From IMG/VR virus record IMGVR_UViG_3300027842_000093, positions 53,491 through 117,490 of that record: a stretch of DNA of 64,000 bases, one strand, 5' to 3'. This stretch comes from a virus. The notes beneath the pieces were generated by a model. The model saw nothing but the letters and a program-made list of their open reading frames with translations, was not told the origin of the DNA and did not search any database. The translations under genes and the position numbers were made by a program. Positions 36,001 through 42,650 of the stretch are shown piece after piece (the stretch's first letter is position 1; each line of letters begins with the position of its first letter).

Positions 36001-36605
36001 AAGAGAAAAAAGATGAAAAACCAGGAGAAACCCTTTCCCCCGTAGATGAAGTTGTAGAGAAAGTTGAAGTTCATCCTGAAATGTCTTCTCCTTCCGAAAC
36101 GCCTTCCCTCAAAGCCTCTGCTCTTGAAGTTGAGCTTGAAAAGAAAGCTGCCGAACTCAAGGTTAAGGAAGAGGAAATTGGTAAGAAAGAAGCTATTCTC
36201 ATTGCCAAAGAAGCTGAAATTAAGGCTGAGAGGTTCCAAAAGGCTGTTGCTTCTCGCACAGATCGTTGCCGCAGAGTGATTGAAGCCATGCTTGAGAAAA
36301 ATGTTTTGTCAATGGATGACACGGTATTGAAAGAGAAATTGCAAGAAGGTACATATCTCTTGGATGCCCGTAAAGCTGCTCTCGATCACGCCATTTCAGC
36401 AAAGCTTAAGGAGCTTATGGCTTCCGATGATGTAGCACTTGCAGCCATTGAGAAAACAGTCAATGATATCAAGCTTCCAGAAGCTGAAGTTTCTAAGAAA
36501 GCCAATCGCGTACCTTTTGTTAAATGGGATGCAATTCCAACAGAAGAAGATGAAATAAAAGGCATCTTTGATCAAATGGGCCGTAGGTCGCATTGGAATC
36601 AGTAA
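33027..36605 (+). CDS. Prohead protease fused to a giant scaffold-like tail (1192 aa)
   Basis: The N-terminal 250 residues resemble phage head-maturation proteases: NGNADYFPKKEIEGAYQTFIG, YLDHNAS with His96, VGKIIDA, and NTVSMGCSC with Ser151, plus a small zinc-like loop (CSCGESKCSVCG...CAHL). The rest is highly charged: a ribbon (CAICEKK...CAKC), two FFxPGSDSSNK repeats, tandem 16-25-residue repeats (GDAPEG, ESQYPK, DPETSV; about 690-845), a TPEGWEHAVREMK...NPWAVANWMKNKGY module (about 850-885) common in phage head proteins, and a coiled coil (about 1030-1100). ISKQAS, VTKKAD, LNKEA, SEKKAA and VSKKAN punctuate it. It is likely a protease-scaffold fusion that degrades itself after capsid assembly. 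Confidence 0.85.
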   Translation: MALTKRGTILRITKTAASATELLIDRPLIEETKVVEGKNPEFLYFVAKAIAAGDEGPIDKNGSREPNYNGNADYFPKKEIEGAYQTFIGKGIYLDHNASSVMYSVGKIIDAFPTVDPDNKEWSISCLAKIDRKLHPEIARKVETGELNTVSMGCSCGESKCSVCGTVLRTDDDPKCAHLSPGKLMHDFEAEIDLPEFGIHKGQTVKSFAINSEINFNELSLVGVPAWPRAFVTTILSNLKNTISKQASLTKEEQLDLVAQFEKLVDTLDANTKEQVKAEFCGCPIVKENNMSDTPQKQSNDEVTDLLKKVSAYEMEKLENYIQHKTRKAEATAAADTKTNDSNWMNGILEKAKNTAAGKVFARTIQRLAEEEKVTKKADTDPDKCAICEKKLGDNDDYICAKCKVEDEKKDKKSSLTATFTVNKAEPMKSSWTLLDGNDKVILDASLHEIWGDQFEANQDFAISEEYGRAIAARFLDPKLGGVEKLADLWDVSYKLNKEAIMDKTSEHGEFFKAKDFFVPGSDSSNKYTPEEIKHMQEKEHTEAKGKKVEAGHIDEKFDITEGKGKLFDAKNFFEPGSDSSNKWNDKRVKIEYNIKFPGQEEGQKGPAAPKSKDVKTEYNIPGKAPEAGQKGPAAPKHEDVKTTYDFKKPEGEFVNTNKKTKLDEEHAKSEEKVKTGYKGDLMYDEEKKSEKKAAKTVGDAPEGAVAESQYPKKDAKTSGDEPDSSYNKTAKTVGDAPEGSVEESQYPKASEPNKDPEASVAENNMPKGTPNLTKTPDSSVQEKMPAPAKSDKDPETSVKDTEFKKHPDLTSKPETSSKEDQYPTPANPDKDPDSSVQKGSNLKVAKTPEGWEHAVREMKKEKDIDNPWAVANWMKNKGYTPHKKSELDLKADSEMCEKCSMPLHECACMAAQEDMGPAMDAPKPEVGSAFDKVEDKLTIGDGYDASKDKETKEIVISKDGKEMKRLPDGFGADVASVTSLLKAVLGLPATEEKKDEKPGETLSPVDEVVEKVEVHPEMSSPSETPSLKASALEVELEKKAAELKVKEEEIGKKEAILIAKEAEIKAERFQKAVASRTDRCRRVIEAMLEKNVLSMDDTVLKEKLQEGTYLLDARKAALDHAISAKLKELMASDDVALAAIEKTVNDIKLPEAEVSKKANRVPFVKWDAIPTEEDEIKGIFDQMGRRSHWNQ

Positions 36606-36811
36606 TTTAAGAAGTAAAATTTAAAAACCTCAATTCGAGGAAAGTTGACGGTTCGATATACTGCATAAAAGAATGAAAGCATAGATTTCCTCAGATGTCC
36701 TTTGGAAAAGTTGTTAAAGTAATGAGTCTCTGAACAACTCTCTCCTTGAAAAGAAAAGCAAAGAAAAGCCAAAACTAACTCATGTTGTTAAATTAATTAA
36801 GGAGTTACAAA
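36606..36811 (+). other. Leader region of the capsid operon
   Basis: This 206-base gap has no credible ORF. CCTCAATTCGAGG (near 36628) is a small inverted repeat. TTGACG (36645-36650) is a good -35, but the possible -10 TGCATAAAA lies only about 14-15 bases away, so the promoter call is weak. An AAGGAG ribosome-binding site ends the gap. None of the five repeated promoter elements is here, although the strongly expressed head genes follow. Confidence 0.4.
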
Positions 36812-37303
36812 ATGGCTATTACCATCTACAAAGAAGTAAATCGCTCACCAGGAGCACCAGTTCTTTCGGGAACTATCTCTGGTGGTACGGTTCTAGCTTG
36901 GGACCCAGCTAATACAGGTAAGGTTTTGCCTTTCGGTACAGGCACACCAACACCTCAACAGCCCTACGGTCTAGCCTGTGAATCCAACGTAATTCCTCCA
37001 CTCCAACCCGCGTCCGGTCTAGTTGCTGGCCAGGGTTTTGACTACACCAACTTCAACCGCGACGGTTTGATGGGTGCATTCATTAATGGTGGAGAATTCC
37101 AGTTGTACGATGACGGTCTAGGAGCAGGAAAGCCTTACGAGAATGGCACATACGCAATCAATGATCTAGTTTATGCTGATTATTCAGCAACAGGCGCAGC
37201 TAACATCACGCCTACATCTACATCTAACGTTGCAATTGGTGTTGTTACATTCTTCGATCAGGCCGTAAATCCCAATCAGCTAAGAATCAAATTGCTCATC
37301 TAA
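36812..37303 (+). CDS. Head decoration/stabilisation-like protein
   Basis: 163 aa, directly before the major capsid gene, the usual place of decoration proteins. The sequence is β-rich with many Gly/Pro/Thr turns (GAPVLSGTISGGTVLAWDP; NGTYAINDLVYADYS; IGVVTFFDQAV), has no Cys and no enzyme motif. Like the capsid gene it favours CTA for leucine and avoids TTA, suggesting high expression. Capsid surface binding is inferred from context. Confidence 0.65.
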   Translation: MAITIYKEVNRSPGAPVLSGTISGGTVLAWDPANTGKVLPFGTGTPTPQQPYGLACESNVIPPLQPASGLVAGQGFDYTNFNRDGLMGAFINGGEFQLYDDGLGAGKPYENGTYAINDLVYADYSATGAANITPTSTSNVAIGVVTFFDQAVNPNQLRIKLLI

Positions 37304-37376
37304 TAACAATTAGATAGTAAAGTTTTAACAAGATCGTCAGCAATGATGACTTGTATATTTTTCAAGGAGAATTATT

Positions 37377-38345
37377 ATGTCAGAACAAGTTACCAAAACC
37401 GCTTCTCCTGATGACATTTATGCCGCTGGCCTAACTGCCGCTCAGGTTGAAGAAAAGCTAACTCGTCTGATGAACAGTCCTGGTGGATTGCAGAAGATCG
37501 CTCAGCAAATGTTGAGCCCTCTAAAGCGCGAACTTCTATACGAAGGTCGCATTCGCCAATTGTTCCAGACGTACAAACTCGCGCTAGGCGAGGAAGCTGT
37601 GTTTGACGCCGATCTAGACGTTCCAGCCGCATCCATTTCCGTTCATGGTTTGCCACAGGAACTACAGGTCGAAGCAGATCGTATCCGCGTCGAAACTGGC
37701 CCACTAGCAACCCGTCCCTTGATCCGTTGGAACGAATCAAACTTCCGCAAGTACGATGTTCTTAATCGTACCCAGGAACGTGCGAAGGCTTCCATTATGC
37801 TTCAAGAAGACACAAAAGGTTTTCAGCTTATCGACTTCGCTGCTGGTCTAACAAATCAGACCCCAGTGAACTCACTAGCAGGAACCTCTGCTGCAACCAA
37901 TAACCCAACCGTTCTAACAACGACTGGTAAGTTGGACATGCAGACACTAGTAACAGGTATTGTTACACTACGTTCAAAGTTGCTCGTAGCTTCAAAGATT
38001 TATTTGAACCCACTACGAACTGCTGACCTCATGCTCTTCAACACAACCACATCAGGGACAGGCGGGGCCGGAATTTTCGCTCCCAATTTCCAGGATATGG
38101 CATTGAAAGCTGGTCGCGTAGGTGGAATCTGGGGCGTTGATGTCCTAGAGTCCGTAGTTGTTCCTACGGCTAACACATACGTTCTAGCCCCAGCAGATTA
38201 TCTTGGCGTTCTCGCCGTTCGTACTGATATCTCTGTTGAGACGATGAAAGATGTAAACCAGATGGCAGACATTTTTGCAATTTGGGAAGATATTGGATTC
38301 TTGATCCGATACGCCAAAGGTATCGTCAAGATCGTAGTTAGCTAA
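37377..38345 (+). CDS. Major capsid protein (HK97 fold)
   Basis: 322 aa with AAGGAG 8 bases before the ATG. It follows the protease and decoration genes and ends in a strong hairpin. The helix-rich N-terminus (residues 15-70), a charged loop region (PAASISVHGLPQ) and a long β/α part with QERAKASIMLQED and VDVLESVVVP...VLAPADYLGVLAVRTDISVE fit HK97-type capsid subunits. VTKTAS at residues 5-10 matches the K-x-A linker and may be a maturation site removing a very short N-terminus. About 16 of some 35 Leu codons are CTA and none TTA (hand count), unlike neighbours. Confidence 0.85.
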   Translation: MSEQVTKTASPDDIYAAGLTAAQVEEKLTRLMNSPGGLQKIAQQMLSPLKRELLYEGRIRQLFQTYKLALGEEAVFDADLDVPAASISVHGLPQELQVEADRIRVETGPLATRPLIRWNESNFRKYDVLNRTQERAKASIMLQEDTKGFQLIDFAAGLTNQTPVNSLAGTSAATNNPTVLTTTGKLDMQTLVTGIVTLRSKLLVASKIYLNPLRTADLMLFNTTTSGTGGAGIFAPNFQDMALKAGRVGGIWGVDVLESVVVPTANTYVLAPADYLGVLAVRTDISVETMKDVNQMADIFAIWEDIGFLIRYAKGIVKIVVS

Positions 38346-38351
38346 AAGCTG

Positions 38352-38396
38352 TAGATTTACTGGAGAGGGAGTAAAATCCCTCTCTTGATAAATCTA
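38352..38396 (+). terminator. Two-part hairpin after the capsid gene
   Basis: The inner stem GAGAGGGA/TCCCTCTC (8 bp) has loop GTAAAA. The outer stem TAGATTTA/TAAATCTA (8 bp) is separated by a small internal loop. It starts 6 bases after the capsid stop. There is no clean T run, so it may act as a terminator or as a 3' stabiliser of the capsid message. Confidence 0.65.
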
Positions 38397-38663
38397 TAAA
38401 ATTAAGGTTTCTTTTGTGGGCTTGTTCCCAATGGTAGGAGCAACTCTTGCAGGTGGAGCAACCGGAGGATGGTAATCTCCACACTCCACACAATTTTAAT
38501 AATACGCCGAGGGACAAAAATAAGTATTGAGGCTAGATTATTTGATACGTGGAAAATGGGTCATGCCATTGGAAACGACGATTCAATCTCTCTTAGCCTT
38601 TACGGGCTGACCTCTGATCCTCTTGGAATGGGCGTAAACCCGAAACCCCAAGAAGGATGATTT

Positions 38664-38738
38664 CGCACCCAAGTGTTCTGGTGAAAATTCCAGTCTCATA
38701 AGCTGGAGAGCTAGGTTCGATTCCTAGGGGCGCAACCA
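38664..38738 (+). tRNA. tRNA-Met(CAT), initiator-like
   Basis: 75 bases including an encoded CCA. The T arm CTAGG-TTCGATT-CCTAG is perfect; the anticodon arm CCAGT-CTCATAA-GCTGG gives anticodon CAT with T33. The acceptor arm CGCACCC/GGGCGCA has a C1-A72 mismatch (and one A-C at 4-69), and the 3' end CGCAACCA equals that of E. coli initiator tRNA. The D arm (GTGT-TCTGGTGA-AAAT) is weak. The three G-C pairs of true initiators in the anticodon stem are missing. A lysidine-type tRNA-Ile is an alternative. Confidence 0.8.
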
Positions 38739-38838
38739 TTTGCCTAAAGCTTTGCGCCTGATGAAGCCCTTTATTTTATAAAGGAAGAACTTGGAAGGGA
38801 TACCCAAGTAGGCATTTAGATGTTACCGACCGTTATAG

Positions 38839-38856
38839 CGTAGTTGTCCTACTACG
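38839..38856 (+). other. Small perfect hairpin downstream of the tRNA
   Basis: CGTAGT, loop TGTCCT, ACTACG. It lies about 100 bases after the tRNA and 55 bases before the promoter-like element. It has no T run after it, so it is not a clear terminator; it may be an RNA-processing signal. Confidence 0.35.
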
Positions 38857-38910
38857 AGACCAAAAAGGATAGTTTAAGGTTACGTCCTGCCGTTTATTTT
38901 CAAAATCAAG

Positions 38911-38953
38911 AAAAGACTATAATAAAATCTGGTATATATGAGGGGACACCCTC
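38911..38953 (+). promoter_or_regulatory. Repeated late-type promoter element, copy 4 (diverged)
   Basis: TATAATAAAATCTGGTATATATGAGGGG keeps the two-block layout of the other copies but lacks the upstream CCCCTTAAAAA. It has an extended -10 (TGGTATATAT). The expected start of the message, GAGGG-gaca-CCCTC (38940-38953), is a strong hairpin. It drives the fibre gene at 39044. Confidence 0.6.
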
Positions 38954-39043
38954 GACGATAAATACACAAATTTGGCTAAAGAAAAGCTCCTAGAATAGAT
39001 TAGGGCTGAAAAGCCAAAATTCAAACTAAGGAGATATAAAATA

Positions 39044-40024
39044 ATGAGTCTTTTAATACGTTCAGTTACAAATACAAGTGCAACAGTTCCACTACCACTT
39101 ATGATTCCTGGATTTGATCCAAAGAATCCAGTGGTTGTGGCTCCAAGTGCCACATTGGATATACTTTCTGTAACATCCAGTGATACGCTTCATGCTATGC
39201 AGGGACAGTTGACTGCTTTAGTAGCCGATGGTCATGTCACCGTGGCTGAGTCAATTGAATCAGTAATGCTGTTTGGTACGAGCATTCCATCAGTGTCTGT
39301 GGATTTCCTTCCAAGTCAAATGGATGCAGGACAGGTTTGGTATAATACTACAAGTGGTTTATTGAAATTGTTTAATGGTACTTCAATTCTAACTCTTTCA
39401 TCTACCATTGTAAATCCACCCCTTAACTCAGCATCTACATTTGCCGTTCTAGGAGATACTGCCGTTACAAATACTGGAAACACAGTACTTACTGGAGACC
39501 TTGGTATTTATCCAGGTACTTCTATTACTGGATTTCCTCCAGGTACTTATTCTGGGTTTCTTCACAATGCCGATGCCACAGCACTTCAGGCGCATAATGA
39601 TGCCACTTCAGCCGCAGTAGCTTTTCAAGCTATGGGCCCTGGAACTGATCTTTCTTCTACAGATCTAGGTGGACATACGGCTGTTCCTGGAGTTTATAGT
39701 ACAACTGCTGCTGCCACATGGTCTGCTGGAAACCTTACACTCAATGGTGCGGGTACCTATGTGTTCTTAATTGGAACCTCTCTTACAATGCCAGCAAGTG
39801 CAAACGTAGTGTTAACAGGTGGTGCTTTGGCGAAGAATGTTTACTTCGTAACAGGCACAACATTCACCTTTGGTGCCAATGATACTGTTAATGGTACAAT
39901 TCTAGCAGGTACATCCATTACTTTTGCAGCTTCTAGCGTTCTTAATGGTAGAGCTATTTGTTATGGCTCTGCTGGAACAACAGTTACATTCCCAAGTGCA
40001 GGTACTGTAACGGTTCCTTCCTAA
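39044..40024 (+). CDS. Virion fibre protein with ice-binding-like (DUF3494) domain
   Basis: 326 aa. The N-terminal 75 residues (SLLIRSVTN...VVVAPSATLDILS...LTALVADGHVTV) are shared with the next gene and are probably a virion anchor. Residues about 130-326 form a complete DUF3494 (ice-binding/adhesin) β-solenoid domain: FAVLGDTAVTNTGNTVLTGDLG, SITGFPPGTYSG, TWSAGNLTLNGAGTYVF, TFTFGANDTVNGTILAG. A near-identical domain lies inside the tail sheath (about 61165-61750). In bacteria such domains bind ice or act as adhesion modules. Here a role in surface attachment is more likely than ice binding, but that is inference. Confidence 0.85.
   Translation: MSLLIRSVTNTSATVPLPLMIPGFDPKNPVVVAPSATLDILSVTSSDTLHAMQGQLTALVADGHVTVAESIESVMLFGTSIPSVSVDFLPSQMDAGQVWYNTTSGLLKLFNGTSILTLSSTIVNPPLNSASTFAVLGDTAVTNTGNTVLTGDLGIYPGTSITGFPPGTYSGFLHNADATALQAHNDATSAAVAFQAMGPGTDLSSTDLGGHTAVPGVYSTTAAATWSAGNLTLNGAGTYVFLIGTSLTMPASANVVLTGGALAKNVYFVTGTTFTFGANDTVNGTILAGTSITFAASSVLNGRAICYGSAGTTVTFPSAGTVTVPS
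39443..40022 (+). repeat. Duplicated DUF3494-coding segment, copy A
   Basis: This segment and 61169-61748 are recognisably the same DNA. For example, about 55 bases from each start differ at only two positions, and the blocks around 39844-39945 and 61566-61667 are also nearly identical. Similarity at DNA level implies a recent duplication or gene conversion between the fibre and the sheath gene. Confidence 0.85.
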
Positions 40025-40048
40025 GCATAATAAGTTAGTTTTAAGAAT

Positions 40049-40090
40049 CTAAATTGGAGGGCTCGAAAGGGCCCTCTAAATTTAGGTTTT
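40049..40090 (+). terminator. Two-part hairpin terminator after the DUF3494 gene
   Basis: The inner stem GAGGGCTC/GGGCCCTC (8 bp, one T-G pair) is capped by GAAA. The outer stem CTAAATT/AATTTAG (7 bp) follows, then GTTTT. It has the same two-part design as the hairpin after the capsid gene. Confidence 0.75.
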
Positions 40091-40131
40091 ATACTATGTA
40101 GTGAAAAGTAATAATCTAGGAGTCCTCTAAC

Positions 40132-41778
40132 ATGACATTGATTATTCGTAGCGTTACAAATTTACGTTCAGTAAATATTCCTTTTACTGTTCCAACTCTT
40201 TCGGCGGTTCTTCCTCCTGTAGTTTTAGCCCCGTTTGCTACCCTTGATCTCTTATCTACAATGACTGAGGATGATCTTATTGCACTACAACATTTGTTAA
40301 ATCAGCTTGTAGCAGCAGGATCTATTTCGGTTTCCGCCACTATAGATACATCTGAGTTTGAATCTGGTTATACGGGAGGCGGTGGGTCTGTAGGTGCGGG
40401 TACTCAATTTCAATTAGCTTATTATGCTACTACTGGAAGTGCTGTTTCTGGGCTAACGACCCCTACGCCAAATAGTGCATTAGTTTCTGATGCTAATGGG
40501 CTACCAGTTGCTTCTTCTACGACAGCTACAGAATTAGGATTTGTGCATAGCGTAACATCCTCCATTCAAACACAATTGAATACAAAACTCTCGACAGCAG
40601 TAACAGCATTACATGCTGATTCACATACTAACTTAACAGGAGCAGTTCAATTAGTTTCAGGTACTAATGTTACTCTTTCCCAGGTTGGTCAAGCTATTAC
40701 AATTAATGCCGCTAGTGGAAGTACACCTCCAGCAGGTTCAAATACAGATATTCAATTTAATAATAGTGGAGCATTTGGTGCAAGTGCTAATTTAACATGG
40801 GATGGAACTACATTCTCCGTTACTGGAATGACTCATGTAACAAATAATTTAACGGTAGATACACAAGTTGTGACAGATGCTGTACATGGACGAACTGGAG
40901 CTTTAACTCTCAGTCCATTTTCTGATAGTGGGGCAGCAATAAAACTTACTACTGCTTCTGGCACATCTGTAATGGATATTGATACATCTAATTCAGATGT
41001 AATTATCCATGTGGTAACAAATCCTGGTTTTCCAGTTCTTGTTTTACGTGGAAATAATGGTAATTTGGGTAACGGACAAGCTCTCGCATTCCAAAGCGCC
41101 ACTACCAAAGAATGGTGGTTATTAGGCAATAGTACTTCTAATGGAAGTTCTAATGATGGTTTTGCACTTTTTGATAGAGACACAGCCACGAATGCATGGC
41201 ACGTAAGTGACACACATCAATTGTCAATCGATACTGGTGGAGCACATACAAATAAGTTAGATGTTAATGGAAATGCTGCTATTGGTTCTGGTTATGCTGG
41301 AATTTCTGGTGCTCCTACAAATGGATTAATTGTTCAAGGAAATGTTAGTATTGGATTCCCCACTCCCGATGCAAGCGCGGTTCTTGAGGTTACATCAACA
41401 ACTCAAGGTTTCCTTCCCCCAAGAATGACAACAACTCAGCGCAATGCTATTTCTTCTCCTGCTGAGGGGTTAATTGTTTATGATACAACTTTACATCAAA
41501 CGTGGCAGTGGCAGAATGGTGCATGGGCTGAAGTAGGTGGCGGTTCGACGCCTACAGTATCTGATTCTACTGCTACGGTTGGTGGTGCGGCTACTGAGTC
41601 TGTCGCTGTTGCAGGATTGTTAACCACATCTACAATTTGGGCAGTGACTCAACGAACAGCAGGTGGAGCAGCCCTTCCACTCCTAGCTTGGACTAATACT
41701 ACCAATGGACATCTAAATATTATTTATTCTGCTGATATGGGTTCGGGTGCAGTAGTAAGAGTATTGTTCATACCGTAA
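40132..41778 (+). CDS. Tail-fibre-like protein with shared anchor and GFLPPR module
   Basis: 548 aa, AGGAG before the ATG. Residues 1-75 match the anchor of the 39044 protein (LIIRSVTN, VVLAPFATLDLLS, LVAAGSISV). The middle is Ser/Thr/Gly/Asn-rich fibre sequence (TGAVQLVSGTNVTLSQVGQ; SNTDIQFNNSGAFGASANLTWDG). About residues 415-470 carry VLEVTSTTQGFLPPRMTTTQR...EGLIVYD, a module also found in the proteins at 54465 and 55788. The C-terminal 70 residues look like a compact head domain. Most likely a host-binding or decorating fibre. Confidence 0.8.
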   Translation: MTLIIRSVTNLRSVNIPFTVPTLSAVLPPVVLAPFATLDLLSTMTEDDLIALQHLLNQLVAAGSISVSATIDTSEFESGYTGGGGSVGAGTQFQLAYYATTGSAVSGLTTPTPNSALVSDANGLPVASSTTATELGFVHSVTSSIQTQLNTKLSTAVTALHADSHTNLTGAVQLVSGTNVTLSQVGQAITINAASGSTPPAGSNTDIQFNNSGAFGASANLTWDGTTFSVTGMTHVTNNLTVDTQVVTDAVHGRTGALTLSPFSDSGAAIKLTTASGTSVMDIDTSNSDVIIHVVTNPGFPVLVLRGNNGNLGNGQALAFQSATTKEWWLLGNSTSNGSSNDGFALFDRDTATNAWHVSDTHQLSIDTGGAHTNKLDVNGNAAIGSGYAGISGAPTNGLIVQGNVSIGFPTPDASAVLEVTSTTQGFLPPRMTTTQRNAISSPAEGLIVYDTTLHQTWQWQNGAWAEVGGGSTPTVSDSTATVGGAATESVAVAGLLTTSTIWAVTQRTAGGAALPLLAWTNTTNGHLNIIYSADMGSGAVVRVLFIP

Positions 41779-41810
41779 TAGATTTTAAATAGATAAGAAA
41801 AGGATAGAAA

Positions 41811-42089
41811 ATGATACGTAAAATAGCCATCTTTTTAACCAATTTATTGGATATTATTGATTTTCCTGGGTATACATTTTTAAACCTTTGGAGCTTAAGT
41901 TTATTGGTAGTGTGTTTGTGGGTATGCATTGAGACCAAAACCATACCAAATGCAGTAGCAGCCATATTTTCAAGTATTGTGTTGGCGTATAGTGCATCCA
42001 GTATTGGTAATAAGTACATGTCTAAGAATGGCAACGACTCGATTAAGGAGAAGAAAAGCAATGATAACAATTCTGGCAATCCTAGCTAA
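41811..42089 (+). CDS. Putative holin (two membrane segments)
   Basis: 92 aa. There are two hydrophobic segments (about residues 26-42 and 47-66: LWSLSLLVVCLWVCI and AVAAIFSSIVLAYSASSI) and a charged Lys/Asn/Ser-rich C-terminus, the usual small-holin layout. The next gene overlaps it and is a membrane-anchored protein, and a DUF5675 gene follows, so a lysis cluster is plausible. Membrane topology is inferred only. Confidence 0.6.
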   Translation: MIRKIAIFLTNLLDIIDFPGYTFLNLWSLSLLVVCLWVCIETKTIPNAVAAIFSSIVLAYSASSIGNKYMSKNGNDSIKEKKSNDNNSGNPS

Positions 42090-42648
42090 AATTAAAAATT
42101 TTGTTGTTAAATATTGGAGACAGCTTTTACTGGTCAGCTTAGGGGCTTTTTTGATGCTTAAAGCTCAGGGATGTGCGAAGAAGCTATTTCCGCCTAAAAC
42201 GCCAGTTTCAGGCCCTTCTAGCCCCACTGTACCAGTACTTCCCAAAGATGATAGGGAAATAATTAAAGTAGATACCCAGCATAATCAAACAACCGTTACA
42301 ACTGAAAAGGGTACTACGACGGTGACGGGCACACGAGATGTAACCGTAGAAGTTAAGAAAAATGGCCAAGTTGTTGTAAAAGAAAAAACAATTGGCTTTG
42401 AATGTCGTCCAGGTCTTGGTGCCCATATTGGCCCAGATGGTGGAAGATTGGACCTTACCGTGGATTGGGGCTATTGGAAGCGGGTAGATGGTTTGGTTGG
42501 TATTGGAACCGATTTTAAAAATGTACAAAATACGGATATTTTTATTGGTGCTGCGTACCAATTTTCTAATAAGTTGCCAAACACTTCTATTTTTGGTGGT
42601 ATAAATCAGCACAAGAACCCACTTATTGGTCTTCGTGTGAGGTTCTAA
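42061..42648 (+). CDS. Membrane-anchored protein with β-rich C-terminus
   Basis: 195 aa from the ATG at 42061, chosen because AAGGAG lies about 9 bases upstream; it overlaps the holin-like gene by 29 bases. Residues 16-36 (YWRQLLLVSLGAFLMLKAQGCAK) are a signal anchor with a poor lipobox-like AQGC. A Pro/Ser/Thr linker follows, then β-strands with VEVKKNGQVVVKEK and a C-terminal part (DLTVDWGYW...DIFIGAAYQFS...IGLRVRF) of amphipathic strands ending in Phe, like outer-membrane β-hairpins. A spanin-like or envelope role is possible. Confidence 0.6.
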   Translation: MITILAILAKIKNFVVKYWRQLLLVSLGAFLMLKAQGCAKKLFPPKTPVSGPSSPTVPVLPKDDREIIKVDTQHNQTTVTTEKGTTTVTGTRDVTVEVKKNGQVVVKEKTIGFECRPGLGAHIGPDGGRLDLTVDWGYWKRVDGLVGIGTDFKNVQNTDIFIGAAYQFSNKLPNTSIFGGINQHKNPLIGLRVRF

Positions 42649-42650
42649 TC

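Larger units (their letters stand above)
38397..39043 (+). other. Noncoding stretch with tRNA, hairpins and promoter
   Basis: No protein gene is convincing here. It contains the tRNA-Met at 38664-38738, an inverted repeat GTGGAG/CTCCAC near 38450-38482, a hairpin AGCC-tttacg-GGCT near 38600, a 6-bp hairpin CGTAGT/ACTACG at 38839-38856 and the promoter-like element at 38911. The part before the tRNA (about 260 bases) and after it (about 170 bases) could hold further structured RNAs that I cannot name. Confidence 0.5.

Noticed and set aside
36645-36671. Strong promoter for the capsid operon
   Set aside because: TTGACG is good, but no -10 lies at 16-18 bases; recorded only as a weak possibility in the leader region.
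38400-38463. Possible Gly-rich peptide ending MVGATLAGGATGGW
   Set aside because: Only 14 codons from an ATG, no ribosome-binding site; chance open frame.
38420-38500. Second tRNA
   Set aside because: A D-arm-like piece is present, but no anticodon stem or T arm could be completed.
38469-38660. 63-codon + strand open frame before the tRNA
   Set aside because: No ribosome-binding site, no similarity to neighbours, and it lies in a region rich in RNA hairpins.
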